Assembly (NCBI RefSeq): GCF_001612665.1
Contig: NZ_BDAX01000013.1
Location: forward strand, 1-64,000
Reading direction: 5' to 3'
Source of the DNA: Nocardia alba NBRC 108234
Lineage (GTDB): Bacteria; Actinomycetota; Actinomycetes; Mycobacteriales; Mycobacteriaceae
Length of the DNA: 64,000 bases
Both the position numbers and the translations under genes were made by a program. The notes under the pieces were generated by a model, which ran no database searches, was not told the DNA's origin, and saw nothing but the letters and a program-made list of their open reading frames with translations. Of this stretch, positions 9,288-17,662 are shown piece by piece (within the stretch, counting starts at the first letter, position 1; each line of letters opens with the position of its first letter).

Positions 9288-9303
9288 GTAACCGGGCTGT
9301 CAC
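9288..9303 (+). promoter_or_regulatory. GlnR-type box upstream of the second narK
   Basis: The bases read GTAAC, six bases, GTCAC, matching the actinobacterial GlnR pattern GTnAC-N6-GnnAC. It is about 160 bp before the narK start, so nitrogen-limitation control by GlnR is plausible. A 12-bp palindrome, GTTCCCCGGAAC, lies further on at 9332-9343. Confidence 0.5.
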
Positions 9304-9462
9304 CAGCAACGAATCAGCGCGGTGAGCCCGAGTTCCCCGGAACGTCACCTGAGGCCATTACCACGCAACAACCGGCTCCTACCTTTATCTCGACCCCGCA
9401 AGATACGCATCGAACGCCCACGAGCCGATGCGGATCTATCGAGCCCGATCGAGAGGAAGCCG

Positions 9463-10947
9463 ATGACCGCGATCGCCGCCACCGGCCAGGAGACGGAATC
9501 CCCGTCCTTCGAATATCAGAAGAAGGGCCGCTGGCTGACCCAGTGGAACCCCGACAATCCGGCGTTCTGGGAAGCCGGCGGCAAGCAGACCGCTCGCAAG
9601 AACCTCTGGTTCTCGGTCTTCGCCGAGAACCTCGGCTTCAGCATCTGGGTGATCTGGGGCTCCATCGTCACCGCGATGGGTTCGGCAGGCTTCGAGTTCC
9701 TGGCCGGTCTCGGCAAGGCCAACCCGACCGCGGTCAGCAACGCGCTGCTGTTGACCTCCATCCCGACCCTGGTCGGCGCCGCTCTTCGCGTGCCCTACAC
9801 CTTCGCCGTCCCGAAGTTCGGCGGCCGGGCCTTCACCGCGTTCAGCGCGGCGATGCTGTTCATCCCCACCCTGGGCATCCTGTACTTCGTCAACCAGCCG
9901 AGTACCCCGATGTGGGTGTTCATCGTGCTGGCCTCGCTGGCCGGTGTCGGTGGCGGTAACTTCTCGTCGTCGATGGCCAACATCTCCTTCTTCTTCCCCG
10001 AGGGCAAGAAGGGCGCCGCGCTCGGCCTCAACGCCGCGGGCGGCAACCTCGGCGTCGCGCAGACCCAGCTGATCGTGCCGCTGTTGATCACCCTCGGCAC
10101 CCACATCATGGCCAAGGACGCCGCGGGCTACCGCTTCGGCATCACCCTGGCCGTGCTGTTCTGGCTGCCGTTCATCGCGGTCGCCGTGGTCGGCGCGCTG
10201 TACTTCATGGACTCGCTCACCGAGGCGAAGTCCGATGGCAAGTCCTACAAGCTGGCCCTGACCAACCGGCACACCTGGATCATGGCCTTCCTCTACATCG
10301 GCACCTTCGGTTCGTTCATCGGCTTCTCCTTCGCCTTCCCGACCCTGATCAAGGCCACCTTCCCCGACCTGGCCAAGATCGGCTGGATCACCACCCTCGG
10401 TAACCTCGCCTTCCTCGGCGCCTTGGTCGGTTCGTTCAGCCGTCCGTTCGGCGGCTGGGTCGCCGACAAGGTCGGCGGCGGCGCCAAGATCACGGTGTTC
10501 GTCTTCGGTGGTATGTCGATCGCGGTGGCGTTCATCGTTCTCGCGGTGGACCTGAAGAGCTTCCCGCTCTACCTGACCGCCTTCCTGGCCCTGTTCATCC
10601 TGGCCGGTATCGGCAACGGCTCCACCTACCGGATGATCCCGTCGATCTTCAACGCCACCGCCAAGAAGTACGCCTCCGAGCACGGCATGGACCTGACCGA
10701 GGCGGCCATCTCCGCCAAGCGTCAAGCCGGTGCCGCGATCGGTGTCATCGGCGCGGTCGGCGCCGCGGGCGGCTTCGTCGTCCAGCAGGCCCTTCGCCTG
10801 TCCAACGTCCACCTCAAGACCATGGCCCCCGCCTTCTGGGCCTACGCCGCCGTCTTCCTGGTGATGGCCGCCGTCACCTGGTGGTGCTACCTGCGCACTT
10901 CCTTCGCCACCGACAAGGTCCCCTCCCTGGCCTACGCCAGCGTCTGA
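9463..10947 (+). CDS. narK: Second nitrate/nitrite transporter, NNP family MFS (NarK)
   Basis: A 494-residue, 12-helix MFS porter related to the first NarK but more divergent. It shares FWEAGGKQTARKNLWFSVFA at the N-terminus and the signature stretches LAGVGGGNFSSSMANISFFF and AGIGNGSTYRMIPSIF. The ATG at 9463 follows GAGAGGAAG; the frame is open further upstream but without a better start. It is monocistronic, ending in a strong terminator, and is preceded by a GlnR-type box. Having two NarK proteins suggests separate nitrate-uptake and nitrite-exchange roles, or use under different nitrogen conditions. Confidence 0.93.
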   Translation: MTAIAATGQETESPSFEYQKKGRWLTQWNPDNPAFWEAGGKQTARKNLWFSVFAENLGFSIWVIWGSIVTAMGSAGFEFLAGLGKANPTAVSNALLLTSIPTLVGAALRVPYTFAVPKFGGRAFTAFSAAMLFIPTLGILYFVNQPSTPMWVFIVLASLAGVGGGNFSSSMANISFFFPEGKKGAALGLNAAGGNLGVAQTQLIVPLLITLGTHIMAKDAAGYRFGITLAVLFWLPFIAVAVVGALYFMDSLTEAKSDGKSYKLALTNRHTWIMAFLYIGTFGSFIGFSFAFPTLIKATFPDLAKIGWITTLGNLAFLGALVGSFSRPFGGWVADKVGGGAKITVFVFGGMSIAVAFIVLAVDLKSFPLYLTAFLALFILAGIGNGSTYRMIPSIFNATAKKYASEHGMDLTEAAISAKRQAGAAIGVIGAVGAAGGFVVQQALRLSNVHLKTMAPAFWAYAAVFLVMAAVTWWCYLRTSFATDKVPSLAYASV

Positions 10948-10963
10948 TCCATTCGCTCCCTCC

Positions 10964-11004
10964 CGGAAAGCCACGTTCGGTTCCCACCCGAACGTGGCTT
11001 TCCG
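10964..11004 (+). terminator. Strong hairpin terminator after the second narK
   Basis: A perfect 17-bp stem (CGGAAAGCCACGTTCGG and its complement) with a 7-nt loop begins 16 bp after the narK stop. There is no long T run, which is usual in GC-rich actinobacteria. Confidence 0.85.
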
Positions 11005-11085
11005 CTGTGTGACCGACATCGTCGTCCGCCGCGCCCGTCGACAGGTTTCCAGCTATCGTGTGGCGAATCCGGAACGGAGGCGCGA

Positions 11086-11748
11086 ATGGGAACACCCGCA
11101 CAAGCCGAAGCTGTGTCCTCGGCAGAGGTTTTCGATCCGGGCGATCGGTGGGTACCGGTGGATCGCCGCTGGTGGGGCATGGATCGGCGCACCCTGCTGC
11201 CCGCGCTGATAGTGCTCGCACTGGCGTTTCTGCAAGGTGTCGTGCTGCCGCGGATCGACGATGCCATCCCGGTCACGAACGTCACCACCGCCGGTGACGT
11301 GATCGCCCTGAAGGGCGGGTTCACCTTCACCGCGGATGCCGGCTGGTCGCTGGAGCAGGGCGAACTCGTCGGCGACGAACCGTCCGGTCAGGGCTACCCC
11401 GACTCCGCCGTACTGACCCGCGGCGGCACCCAATTCACCGTGCGGACCGGCACATTCGCCGGTGACTCGGCGGCTCTGCTCGATCAGATCGAACAGACCC
11501 AGCGGCGATTGGGAAGCGCGCTCACCGCGACCGGGGATCCGGTGGCGGTCACCACCCTCAGCGGCGAGTCCGGCGTCATGACCAGATACGCGGCACCCCA
11601 GATGGACGGCGTGCTGGCCGCGTTCGTCGTCGACGGGACCGGTGCCGAGATCATCGCGGTCGGCCCGGAGCAGGTCGGTCAGGACATCCTCACCGATGTC
11701 GGCGCGATGATCGCCACCCTCGCCCACACCGGAAAGGCGTCGTCATGA
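11086..11748 (+). CDS. Single-pass membrane protein of unknown function, PrsW-linked
   Basis: A 220-residue protein not recognised as a named family. Residues 1-35 are cytoplasmic and rich in charged and Trp residues. Residues about 37-53 (TLLPALIVLALAFLQGVVL) form one membrane helix, followed by an extracytoplasmic domain of about 165 residues with beta-rich spacing and no cysteines. The ATG at 11086 follows GGAGGCGCGA. Its stop overlaps the PrsW-family gene start by 4 bp, so the two are co-translated; it may be a partner or substrate of that protease. This role is inferred only from coupling. Confidence 0.75.
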   Translation: MGTPAQAEAVSSAEVFDPGDRWVPVDRRWWGMDRRTLLPALIVLALAFLQGVVLPRIDDAIPVTNVTTAGDVIALKGGFTFTADAGWSLEQGELVGDEPSGQGYPDSAVLTRGGTQFTVRTGTFAGDSAALLDQIEQTQRRLGSALTATGDPVAVTTLSGESGVMTRYAAPQMDGVLAAFVVDGTGAEIIAVGPEQVGQDILTDVGAMIATLAHTGKASS

Positions 11749-12929
11749 CCACGTCCTCCGCCGAGCTCGCCGACGCCAGGCTCGGGGCCATCGAGAATTC
11801 CGGCTGGGGCCGCTCGTTCACCTTCTACCAGCCGCGCAACCTCGCGTTCTGGGTCTATCTGGTACTCGTCGGGTCCGGCGCGCTGCTGTTCGCGGCCATG
11901 ATCGGACGTACCTACGGCGCCTACAGCCGGGCGATCCTGGTCAGCGCGGTGGTCTTCGGGGTCTACGGTGCGATCTTCTGGTGGTTCACCCAGCATCTGG
12001 ACCGCTATGCCCGTCAGCCGGTGAAATTGCTCGTGGTCGCGTTCGGCTGGGGTGGTTTCGCCGCGACGTGGGCGATGGCGTCCTACGCCAATACCGCCCT
12101 GATCGGCATCTACGGCAAGCTTTTCGGCTACGCCTGGGCCCAGGACTGGGGTCCGGCGCTGGCCGCGCCGTTCACCGAGGAGACCGCCAAGGGTTTCGGA
12201 CTACTGCTGCTGATCGCGCTGGCACCACGGCTGGTGCGCACCGCCTTCGACGGATTGGTCCTCGGCGCGTTCCTCGGCCTCGGCTTCGAGATCCTCGAGG
12301 ACATCTCCTACGGCCTGAACTCCGGTGCGTCCCAGTTCGGTGCCAATCAGGTCGATGCCTCGCTCGGAACAGTGGTCGTGCGGGTGGTGACCGGCGCCAC
12401 CGGCCACATGGTCTACACCGCGATCTTCTGCGCGGGGTTGGTGTATCTGCTCGGCAGGCCCGCACAGCCGCGTCGCGCGGGGCTCGGATTGCTCCTGATG
12501 GCGACAGCGATGCTGCTGCACGGATTATGGGATGCGCAGGGCAATTTCAGCGGCGGCAACAACCTCGCCGCGATCGGCATCATCGCACTTCTCATGGCGG
12601 CCGCGCTGGTCGTCGCGGTGCTGGCGTTCCGGCTCACCATCGCGCGCGAACGCGAATTCCTGGCCGCGATTCTCGCACCGGAGGTAGCCGCCGACACCGT
12701 AACCGCAGCCGAGTGCGCCGCCGCGTGCGGAAATGCCAAGCAGCGAAGGGCATTTCGGCGCACCGGTGCGGACCGTAAGGCGCGGACCCGGCACGGATTC
12801 GTGCTGGACGCGGTCGCGGACCTGGCCGATGCCCTCGCCGCCGATCACGGCGCGCACACACCTCGGGTGGACTTCGCGCGCGCCGAGGTGGCCCGGCTCC
12901 GCGACGGACGCCCACCCATCCCGGAGTAG
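11745..12929 (+). CDS. PrsW-family intramembrane metalloprotease
   Basis: A 394-residue polytopic membrane protein of the PrsW/CPBP-like abortive-infection superfamily. The hallmark glutamate pair is in FTEETAKGFG (E145-E146). Further metal-site candidates are the FEILEDISY helix and His residues in GATGHMVYTA and LLHGLWDAQG. About eight membrane segments are followed by a cytoplasmic tail of about 100 residues rich in Ala and Arg. In Bacillus, PrsW cuts an anti-sigma factor; the substrate here is unknown. It is coupled to the preceding single-pass membrane protein, whose extracytoplasmic domain makes it a candidate partner. Confidence 0.88.
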   Translation: MTTSSAELADARLGAIENSGWGRSFTFYQPRNLAFWVYLVLVGSGALLFAAMIGRTYGAYSRAILVSAVVFGVYGAIFWWFTQHLDRYARQPVKLLVVAFGWGGFAATWAMASYANTALIGIYGKLFGYAWAQDWGPALAAPFTEETAKGFGLLLLIALAPRLVRTAFDGLVLGAFLGLGFEILEDISYGLNSGASQFGANQVDASLGTVVVRVVTGATGHMVYTAIFCAGLVYLLGRPAQPRRAGLGLLLMATAMLLHGLWDAQGNFSGGNNLAAIGIIALLMAAALVVAVLAFRLTIAREREFLAAILAPEVAADTVTAAECAAACGNAKQRRAFRRTGADRKARTRHGFVLDAVADLADALAADHGAHTPRVDFARAEVARLRDGRPPIPE

Positions 12930-13201
12930 GCCCGACAACGCGATACCGGCCACCGGCTATTTCGCCGCTCCACCCGACCGCACTCTCGATCTCGCCTCGG
13001 TCTGTGCCAGGTACCTCGCCGAACTTCGATCCTCACCGCTGCTGGATCTAGAACGCCCGAGGCAATTCCTATCCCCACCGTCTGCTGTAGCCCGATATCC
13101 GAGACCGCGCTACAACACTGTGCTACAAGCACTTTCGATATTCGGCCTACCGCAGTTTGTGGCATCGCGGCCTGGAGTGCCTCTACTCTGGAGGTAGGGC
13201 C
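12930..13201. other. Intergenic gap before the accessory block
   Basis: These 272 bp contain no supported gene, hairpin or RNA. The sequence is visibly less GC-rich than the flanking genes, especially at about 13060-13190. It marks the transition from the PrsW pair into the 13.2-20.2 kb accessory block and should hold the promoter of the first acetyltransferase gene. Confidence 0.4.
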
Positions 13202-13771
13202 GTGCGGCGGGGCAGCGGAGGTGGGGCGGGATTGGATATCTCGAACAAGTCGGCGAAGCCACGCTTGAGGTCCGCTGTCGTCGATGACCTTTCCGCGATC
13301 GCCGAGCTGGAAGCTCGCGAACTCGCCCCGCTCGCCTACCCGTATTTCGTCCTGCGCCAGCTTTTCGACGTCCACGGATCGCGCTGGATCGTCGCCGACC
13401 ACGGTGGCGTCCTGTGTGGCTACGCGCTCCTCGCGGTCGGCCCGGATCGCAAGGCCTGGCTGATCGGGATGGCGGTGTCGACCCACCATCAGGGCCGCGG
13501 ACTCGGCCGTTCGCTGCTCGAACGCGCGCTCACCGAATGCCGGATCGGCGATGTCGTCTCCGTGTCCATCACGGTGCACCCGTCGAATACCCACGCGATC
13601 TCGCTGTACAAGGAATCGGGCTTCACCTGGGTCGGGTACGACCCCGAATACTTCGGCGCCGGCGAACCCCGGCAACTCCGGGTCAAACAGATTACCGCCG
13701 ACACACGGTGGCCGGTCGACCCGAACGATCGACGGTGGAGCAAAGGTGAGCACCTACCGCCGGGTGAGTAG
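13202..13771 (+). CDS. GNAT-family N-acetyltransferase (left flank of the accessory block)
   Basis: A 189-residue GNAT protein. The acetyl-CoA-binding motif A is VSTHHQGRGLGRSLLERAL, preceded by the typical WLIGMAVS strand, and motif B is HAISLYKESGF. A distinctive YPYFVLRQLF stretch near the N-terminus and a YFGAGEPRQL stretch near the C-terminus are shared with the acetyltransferase at 19.7-20.2 kb. The GTG at 13202 is preceded at 7 nt by GGAGG; a TTG at 13232 also has a GGAGGT. It is 27 bp upstream of the channel-like gene and probably co-transcribed with it. The substrate is unknown; protein N-terminal or lysine acetylation fits this RimI-like layout. Confidence 0.85.
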   Translation: MRRGSGGGAGLDISNKSAKPRLRSAVVDDLSAIAELEARELAPLAYPYFVLRQLFDVHGSRWIVADHGGVLCGYALLAVGPDRKAWLIGMAVSTHHQGRGLGRSLLERALTECRIGDVVSVSITVHPSNTHAISLYKESGFTWVGYDPEYFGAGEPRQLRVKQITADTRWPVDPNDRRWSKGEHLPPGE

Positions 13772-13798
13772 GGCCGCGACAAATGATCAGGGGAACCG

Positions 13799-14653
13799 GT
13801 GACCGACAACCTAAGACCCAAGCTCAGTGATTTCGTTTCCTCCAAAAGCAATCTGATCCGTCGGCACGCCGCCGTGTACGCCACCGAAATCGCCGAATTC
13901 CAACGCGAAATCGGCGGAAGAGATGATTCCGATCTGATCGATGATCTGCACCATCACGTCGAACAGGTCCTGCTCACCTACCTCCCACCGAGCACCAATC
14001 GCGCCGGCGACAGTCTGGTCTTCGCTCATCTCTACGACGACGCCGAGGCGACGAGTCTTACAGCGGGCGCCGAATTGACCCGTTCGACCATCCTGTCCGC
14101 GCTCCTGGCCGCCGAAGTCGAGTTCCGGGGCCCACTACGGCTGTCGCACACCCAGAACTCGCTGTTGGCCGATGTCTACGAGAACCTGGGCACCCGGCTA
14201 CTCCATGCCCGACTTCCCGCCCACGCCGCCTTCGCCTTCGACCAGGCAGCACACCTGTACTCGATCAACGAGGATGTGCGCGGCCAGGACAGGTGCGGCC
14301 TCGCCCAAGCCAAGGCGCGGACTCTGGCGGCGAACTCCCTGGTCACCCGGGCATTGGGTCGAACGTCGGATACATTGTGCGGCTACGGATACCGACCTTT
14401 TCGGCTACTCGTCTGGTTGGCGGTGGAAATCTTGGGGTTCAGCCTGGTCATCGTCGCCACCGCGAAAACTGGGGTCAGCGTCGCGGATTGCCTCTATTTG
14501 GGCACTGTGAGCTTTCTCAATCCGCTCGGACTCGGCGATGTCGCGGAGGTCGGAGCGGTCACCAAGGTGGTGTTGGCGACCGAGGCATACGCCGGAATCG
14601 TCTCTACCTCAGTCTTCTTCGCGCTCCTCGTTCGAAAACTGTTCCGTCTCTGA
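13799..14653 (+). CDS. TPR-like protein with C-terminal two-helix ion-channel-like domain
   Basis: A 284-residue protein with no obvious characterised homologue. Residues 1-190 are soluble and helical, with TPR-like spacing at about 120-185. GYGYRPFRLL at 195-204 leads into membrane helix 1 (about 203-222). It is followed by a pore-helix-like segment DCLYLGTVSFLNPLGLGD (230-247) and helix 2 (about 257-280), which contains EAYAGIVSTSVFFALLV. This is the two-helix potassium-channel (Ion_trans_2) plan, with GLGD where channels have GYGD. The start is GTG at 13799 after AGGGGA. It converges on the SCO2521-like gene with only 5 bp between stops. A conducting channel is an inference; the loop may be degenerate. 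Confidence 0.7.
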   Translation: MTDNLRPKLSDFVSSKSNLIRRHAAVYATEIAEFQREIGGRDDSDLIDDLHHHVEQVLLTYLPPSTNRAGDSLVFAHLYDDAEATSLTAGAELTRSTILSALLAAEVEFRGPLRLSHTQNSLLADVYENLGTRLLHARLPAHAAFAFDQAAHLYSINEDVRGQDRCGLAQAKARTLAANSLVTRALGRTSDTLCGYGYRPFRLLVWLAVEILGFSLVIVATAKTGVSVADCLYLGTVSFLNPLGLGDVAEVGAVTKVVLATEAYAGIVSTSVFFALLVRKLFRL

Positions 14654-14658
14654 TGCAT

Positions 14659-15627
14659 TCACCACGACTGGTGCGAACGCTTCAGCGCGGTCAGCGTCGC
14701 GACGGAAAGCCGGTCGCGCAAATGATCGACCTGAGCCTTCCACTGCTGATCGAACCCGGGGTCGTACTGCAACGCCGTCCACAGTCCACGTAACCGCCGT
14801 GGGGTCCCCTTGCTCGGCATCCACAGGCGCACCAGATGTTCGAGCATCGGGCTGATCACCTGTTCCACCGGCGTGTGCGAGAACTGGGACATCTCCGCCT
14901 CGTCGATCACCTCGGTCAGCACGGTCAACAGCCAGTCGTGTCTGGCCAGATCTTCACAGAAGTCCGCGACCCCGGACAACAGGTCCGTGTCGCCGACCAC
15001 GACAGCGGCGGTTCGCAATTCGTTGTCGCACAGTGTCATGGTCACCGACGGATCACTACCTGCGACTACCCGCGCCGACCACCGCAGTCGTGTTGACTCG
15101 GTCTGCAGCGGTGGACGTTGATCGAGCATCGGATTGCGGCGGACCCGGGTGGTCACCCGAGCGGCGATCGCACCCGGATCGAAGGTCTCTACTTCCGGGT
15201 TGGTGGGCGCGAGGAAGTTGAGTGCTATGTCACTGTCGAGGTCGGGAGTCAGGCGGGTCACGACCTCGGCCACGCCGACCCGGCCCATGTAGTACTCCCA
15301 CGACTGACGACGATTGATCGGAGCGCCGACCACCGAGCACTGCGCTGTGCTCTGCAGGACCCGACCGCCGACAACCGTCGCACGCGCGGCTACCGCACCG
15401 ACTACCCGCGGAGCCTTGCGCGACGAAACCGCGAGTCGGCAATCGATGCCCTCGGCGATGACAGGGGATTGTGCCCAGCTCACCGGCCGTTCCCTCGACC
15501 GCACCGGTTTACCGTGCGCCAATGTCACCAACTCCGCGGCCGAGCCGCGACTGAGCGCGGCCGACTCCGGCAGCAGGCTCGTTCGTACCTCGCCGAGGAT
15601 CGTCTGCGCGGGCCCGCTGACATGCAT
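14659..15627 (-). CDS. SCO2521-family protein of unknown function
   Basis: A 322-residue soluble protein, last of four tightly packed minus-strand genes. I recognise the set as resembling the uncharacterised Streptomyces coelicolor SCO2521-SCO2524 families by order, size and the ParA-like third member; this is recalled, not searched. No catalytic motif is visible. The N-terminal half is beta-rich and basic, and the C-terminal third is helical (DLARHDWLLTVLTEVIDEAE, then ISPMLEHLVRLW). It starts 9 bp after the upstream gene. No signal peptide or membrane helix is seen, so it is probably cytoplasmic. Confidence 0.7.
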   Translation of the reverse strand: MHVSGPAQTILGEVRTSLLPESAALSRGSAAELVTLAHGKPVRSRERPVSWAQSPVIAEGIDCRLAVSSRKAPRVVGAVAARATVVGGRVLQSTAQCSVVGAPINRRQSWEYYMGRVGVAEVVTRLTPDLDSDIALNFLAPTNPEVETFDPGAIAARVTTRVRRNPMLDQRPPLQTESTRLRWSARVVAGSDPSVTMTLCDNELRTAAVVVGDTDLLSGVADFCEDLARHDWLLTVLTEVIDEAEMSQFSHTPVEQVISPMLEHLVRLWMPSKGTPRRLRGLWTALQYDPGFDQQWKAQVDHLRDRLSVATLTALKRSHQSW

Positions 15628-15636
15628 CAGCGAATC

Positions 15637-16692
15637 CTATCGTCCGGGAGATAGTACCGCCGGGTCAGGCTCCGGTGGGGTTTTGTAGGTGGGCAAGAAA
15701 TAATGGGCGAGCCGATCGCTGAGATTACGGGTCACATCGATATTGTTCTGCCGCGCCAACAGCTCGTACACGTCATGGACGCCCGACTCGATATTGACAT
15801 GGTCGAGAATCTGCTGCACCGAATGCTCGATCCCCAGATACCGTTTCGGCAGAATCGACAGCGACTGGAACGCCGCGAATGGCGCCGCTTTCTCACGCAC
15901 CTGCATCACCGTCGGCAACAGATCCCACCGGTCGGGCAACGCGTTCTCGGCCGCCCAGTCAATGATTTTGACCGGTTCGGCAACCGGCTGGCCGATATAG
16001 CGCACCATCCCGAGCCTCAACAATTGCCAGACCGACGCGAGAAACGGGCACGACCAGAAAATCTCCTCGTCCCCGGGCTTGCGGCTCCACATCTCCACGT
16101 CGAGGAAGACCGAATGATTGCGCGCGGCATGCTCTTTCGGCGGCACGTAGGCACGGAGGTCGGTCGCGTAGGAAGGCTCGTCGTCGCTGGAGCGCCGGCC
16201 GTTGCTGAGCCAGCCCAGTTCCGAGGTCGGCGGACGACGGCCGTTGTAGTTCTCCAACGGTGCTGCGACCACCATATCGGCCACCACCCGTGCCAGCTCG
16301 ATAGGCGAGGAACTGTTGTCGCGGAGCGGAACGCGCGCGCAGCCCGATTCCCGGCCGACGTAGTCGAGTTGAATTCCAGCTTGCTCTACCAAGCGGAGAA
16401 ATTTGGGCAGGATCACCCGCGGATCGGTATCGCCTCGAAAATAGTCGTCGACGAGGAAGCAGGTACTCACCCGCACATCCGAGTGTCCGCCGGCAGCCTC
16501 GGCGAATTCCGCCCGCGCGTTGTCGGCGAAAACGCGGACCAGCGGCGCCACCCGGCGTAACTGCGCGGCGATCCTGGCCTCGCCATTGGCGAGTTCCTCC
16601 ATCGAGAAATGTCCGATCTCAATGGAGACATGCGACATCGAGACTCGTTCCACGCGTGTCGATGCGGTTGCCTCCCGAAACGGTGAACTCAC
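15637..16692 (-). CDS. SCO2522-family protein of unknown function
   Basis: A 351-residue soluble protein. After a variable N-terminus it contains VSTCFLVDDYFRGDTDP, then LPKFLRLVEQAGIQLDYVG and a Cys/Arg pair (ESGCAR). Later conserved-looking stretches are SVFLDVEMWSR and EEIFWSCPFLASVWQLLRLG. The Asp pair in FLVDDYF suggests a possible metal or nucleotide site, but no family with known activity is recognised. The GTG at 16692 lies 3 bp after the SCO2523-like stop; a later ATG at the MSHVSIEIGHF segment is a plausible shorter start. Tight spacing implies one operon with its neighbours. Confidence 0.7.
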   Translation of the reverse strand: MSSPFREATASTRVERVSMSHVSIEIGHFSMEELANGEARIAAQLRRVAPLVRVFADNARAEFAEAAGGHSDVRVSTCFLVDDYFRGDTDPRVILPKFLRLVEQAGIQLDYVGRESGCARVPLRDNSSSPIELARVVADMVVAAPLENYNGRRPPTSELGWLSNGRRSSDDEPSYATDLRAYVPPKEHAARNHSVFLDVEMWSRKPGDEEIFWSCPFLASVWQLLRLGMVRYIGQPVAEPVKIIDWAAENALPDRWDLLPTVMQVREKAAPFAAFQSLSILPKRYLGIEHSVQQILDHVNIESGVHDVYELLARQNNIDVTRNLSDRLAHYFLPTYKTPPEPDPAVLSPGR

Positions 16693-16695
16693 GGA

Positions 16696-17658
16696 TCACA
16701 CCCCTTCCGCATCGGAAGTTCTGCGGTGTCCGACCGGCACCCAGGTTTCCTCGTCGACGAGCTTCTTCGCCAAGTCGGTGAACGCGTCAGCGGTAGCCTG
16801 GTTCGCGAACCCGGCGTTGACATCGGAGTCGAGAATTATCTGCTCGCGCCACTGCAATACCGGCTCGACCGGGGTGCTGCCGAGGACCATGTCATCACCC
16901 AGTTTGTTGGTCGCCGCCAGTGAACGCAGCATGTCATTCTGCTCGATCAACCACGCGGCTTGTCGACCATCGCCGGTTTTGGATGAGTCACCAGGCACAG
17001 GAACGGCGGTTCGGACATAACGCAGTCGGCTCAGTAGTTCCGCCTGGGTATACAGGGGCTGCTTTCCCTCGATCCCCTGTTCGATGAGGCCACGAAAACC
17101 ATGGACCAAGCTGTTCGCCGCCATAATGTGCTGCCTGGTCCAGCGGTGAAAGACCAACCAGTGCACCTGCCTACCCGGCATGACCCGAGGGGCTGTCGCT
17201 TCGAGGGCGACACGCATGGCGACCGATCTGCCCGAGCTCAGATCGACGATCACCACCTTGAACTTGTTGTCCAGGTCGAGCAGCAGATCGACGCAGCGCT
17301 GCACCACGCTCTGGTCGTCGCCGGCCATCGCCTCGCCGCCGCCTTCCTCGCCGGGATAGAGAAAAAGCTTCCCGCCACGCGATCGCTGTGAACGCAATTT
17401 GTCTCGATCGGTGGCCGCCCGCACGTCGACCCGTGATATATCGGGGATATTGCCTTTCAGGTAGCTGTGCACGCCCTGGCCGGCCCGGGCCCCGCGTTCG
17501 ACCGCGCTGATCTCGAACACGGCACCCGCGGTCGGCGAACCGAAATCATAGTCGACATAAGCGGTATTCAATCCTCGCATGGCCAGTCGATACGCCAGAT
17601 TACAACTGGTGACCGAGCGTCCAGTTCCGCCCTTGTCGGAGGTGGCGAACACGATCAT
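16696..17658 (-). CDS. ParA/MinD-like ATPase with variant P-loop (SCO2523 family)
   Basis: A 320-residue SIMIBI-class P-loop protein. The loop reads SDKGGTGRS (S7-S15): the deviant signature Lys9 of ParA proteins is kept, but the second Walker A Lys is Arg14. A switch-like YVDYDFGSPTAGAVFE follows, and KVVIVDLSSGRS is the Walker B strand. The remaining 150 residues lack the usual ParA DNA-binding pattern and contain WLVFHRWTRQHIMAANSLVHG. The ATG at 17658 lies 4 bp after the upstream stop; an in-frame ATG at 17706 would overlap that gene. Altered ATP hydrolysis is inferred from the Lys-to-Arg change. It may act as a switch or localisation factor for the cassette. Confidence 0.82.
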   Translation of the reverse strand: MIVFATSDKGGTGRSVTSCNLAYRLAMRGLNTAYVDYDFGSPTAGAVFEISAVERGARAGQGVHSYLKGNIPDISRVDVRAATDRDKLRSQRSRGGKLFLYPGEEGGGEAMAGDDQSVVQRCVDLLLDLDNKFKVVIVDLSSGRSVAMRVALEATAPRVMPGRQVHWLVFHRWTRQHIMAANSLVHGFRGLIEQGIEGKQPLYTQAELLSRLRYVRTAVPVPGDSSKTGDGRQAAWLIEQNDMLRSLAATNKLGDDMVLGSTPVEPVLQWREQIILDSDVNAGFANQATADAFTDLAKKLVDEETWVPVGHRRTSDAEGV

Positions 17659-17662
17659 GGGC

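Noticed and set aside
9436..11019. A 527-codon minus-strand frame opposite the second narK
   Set aside because: It runs through a perfect terminator hairpin and has shadow-type composition.
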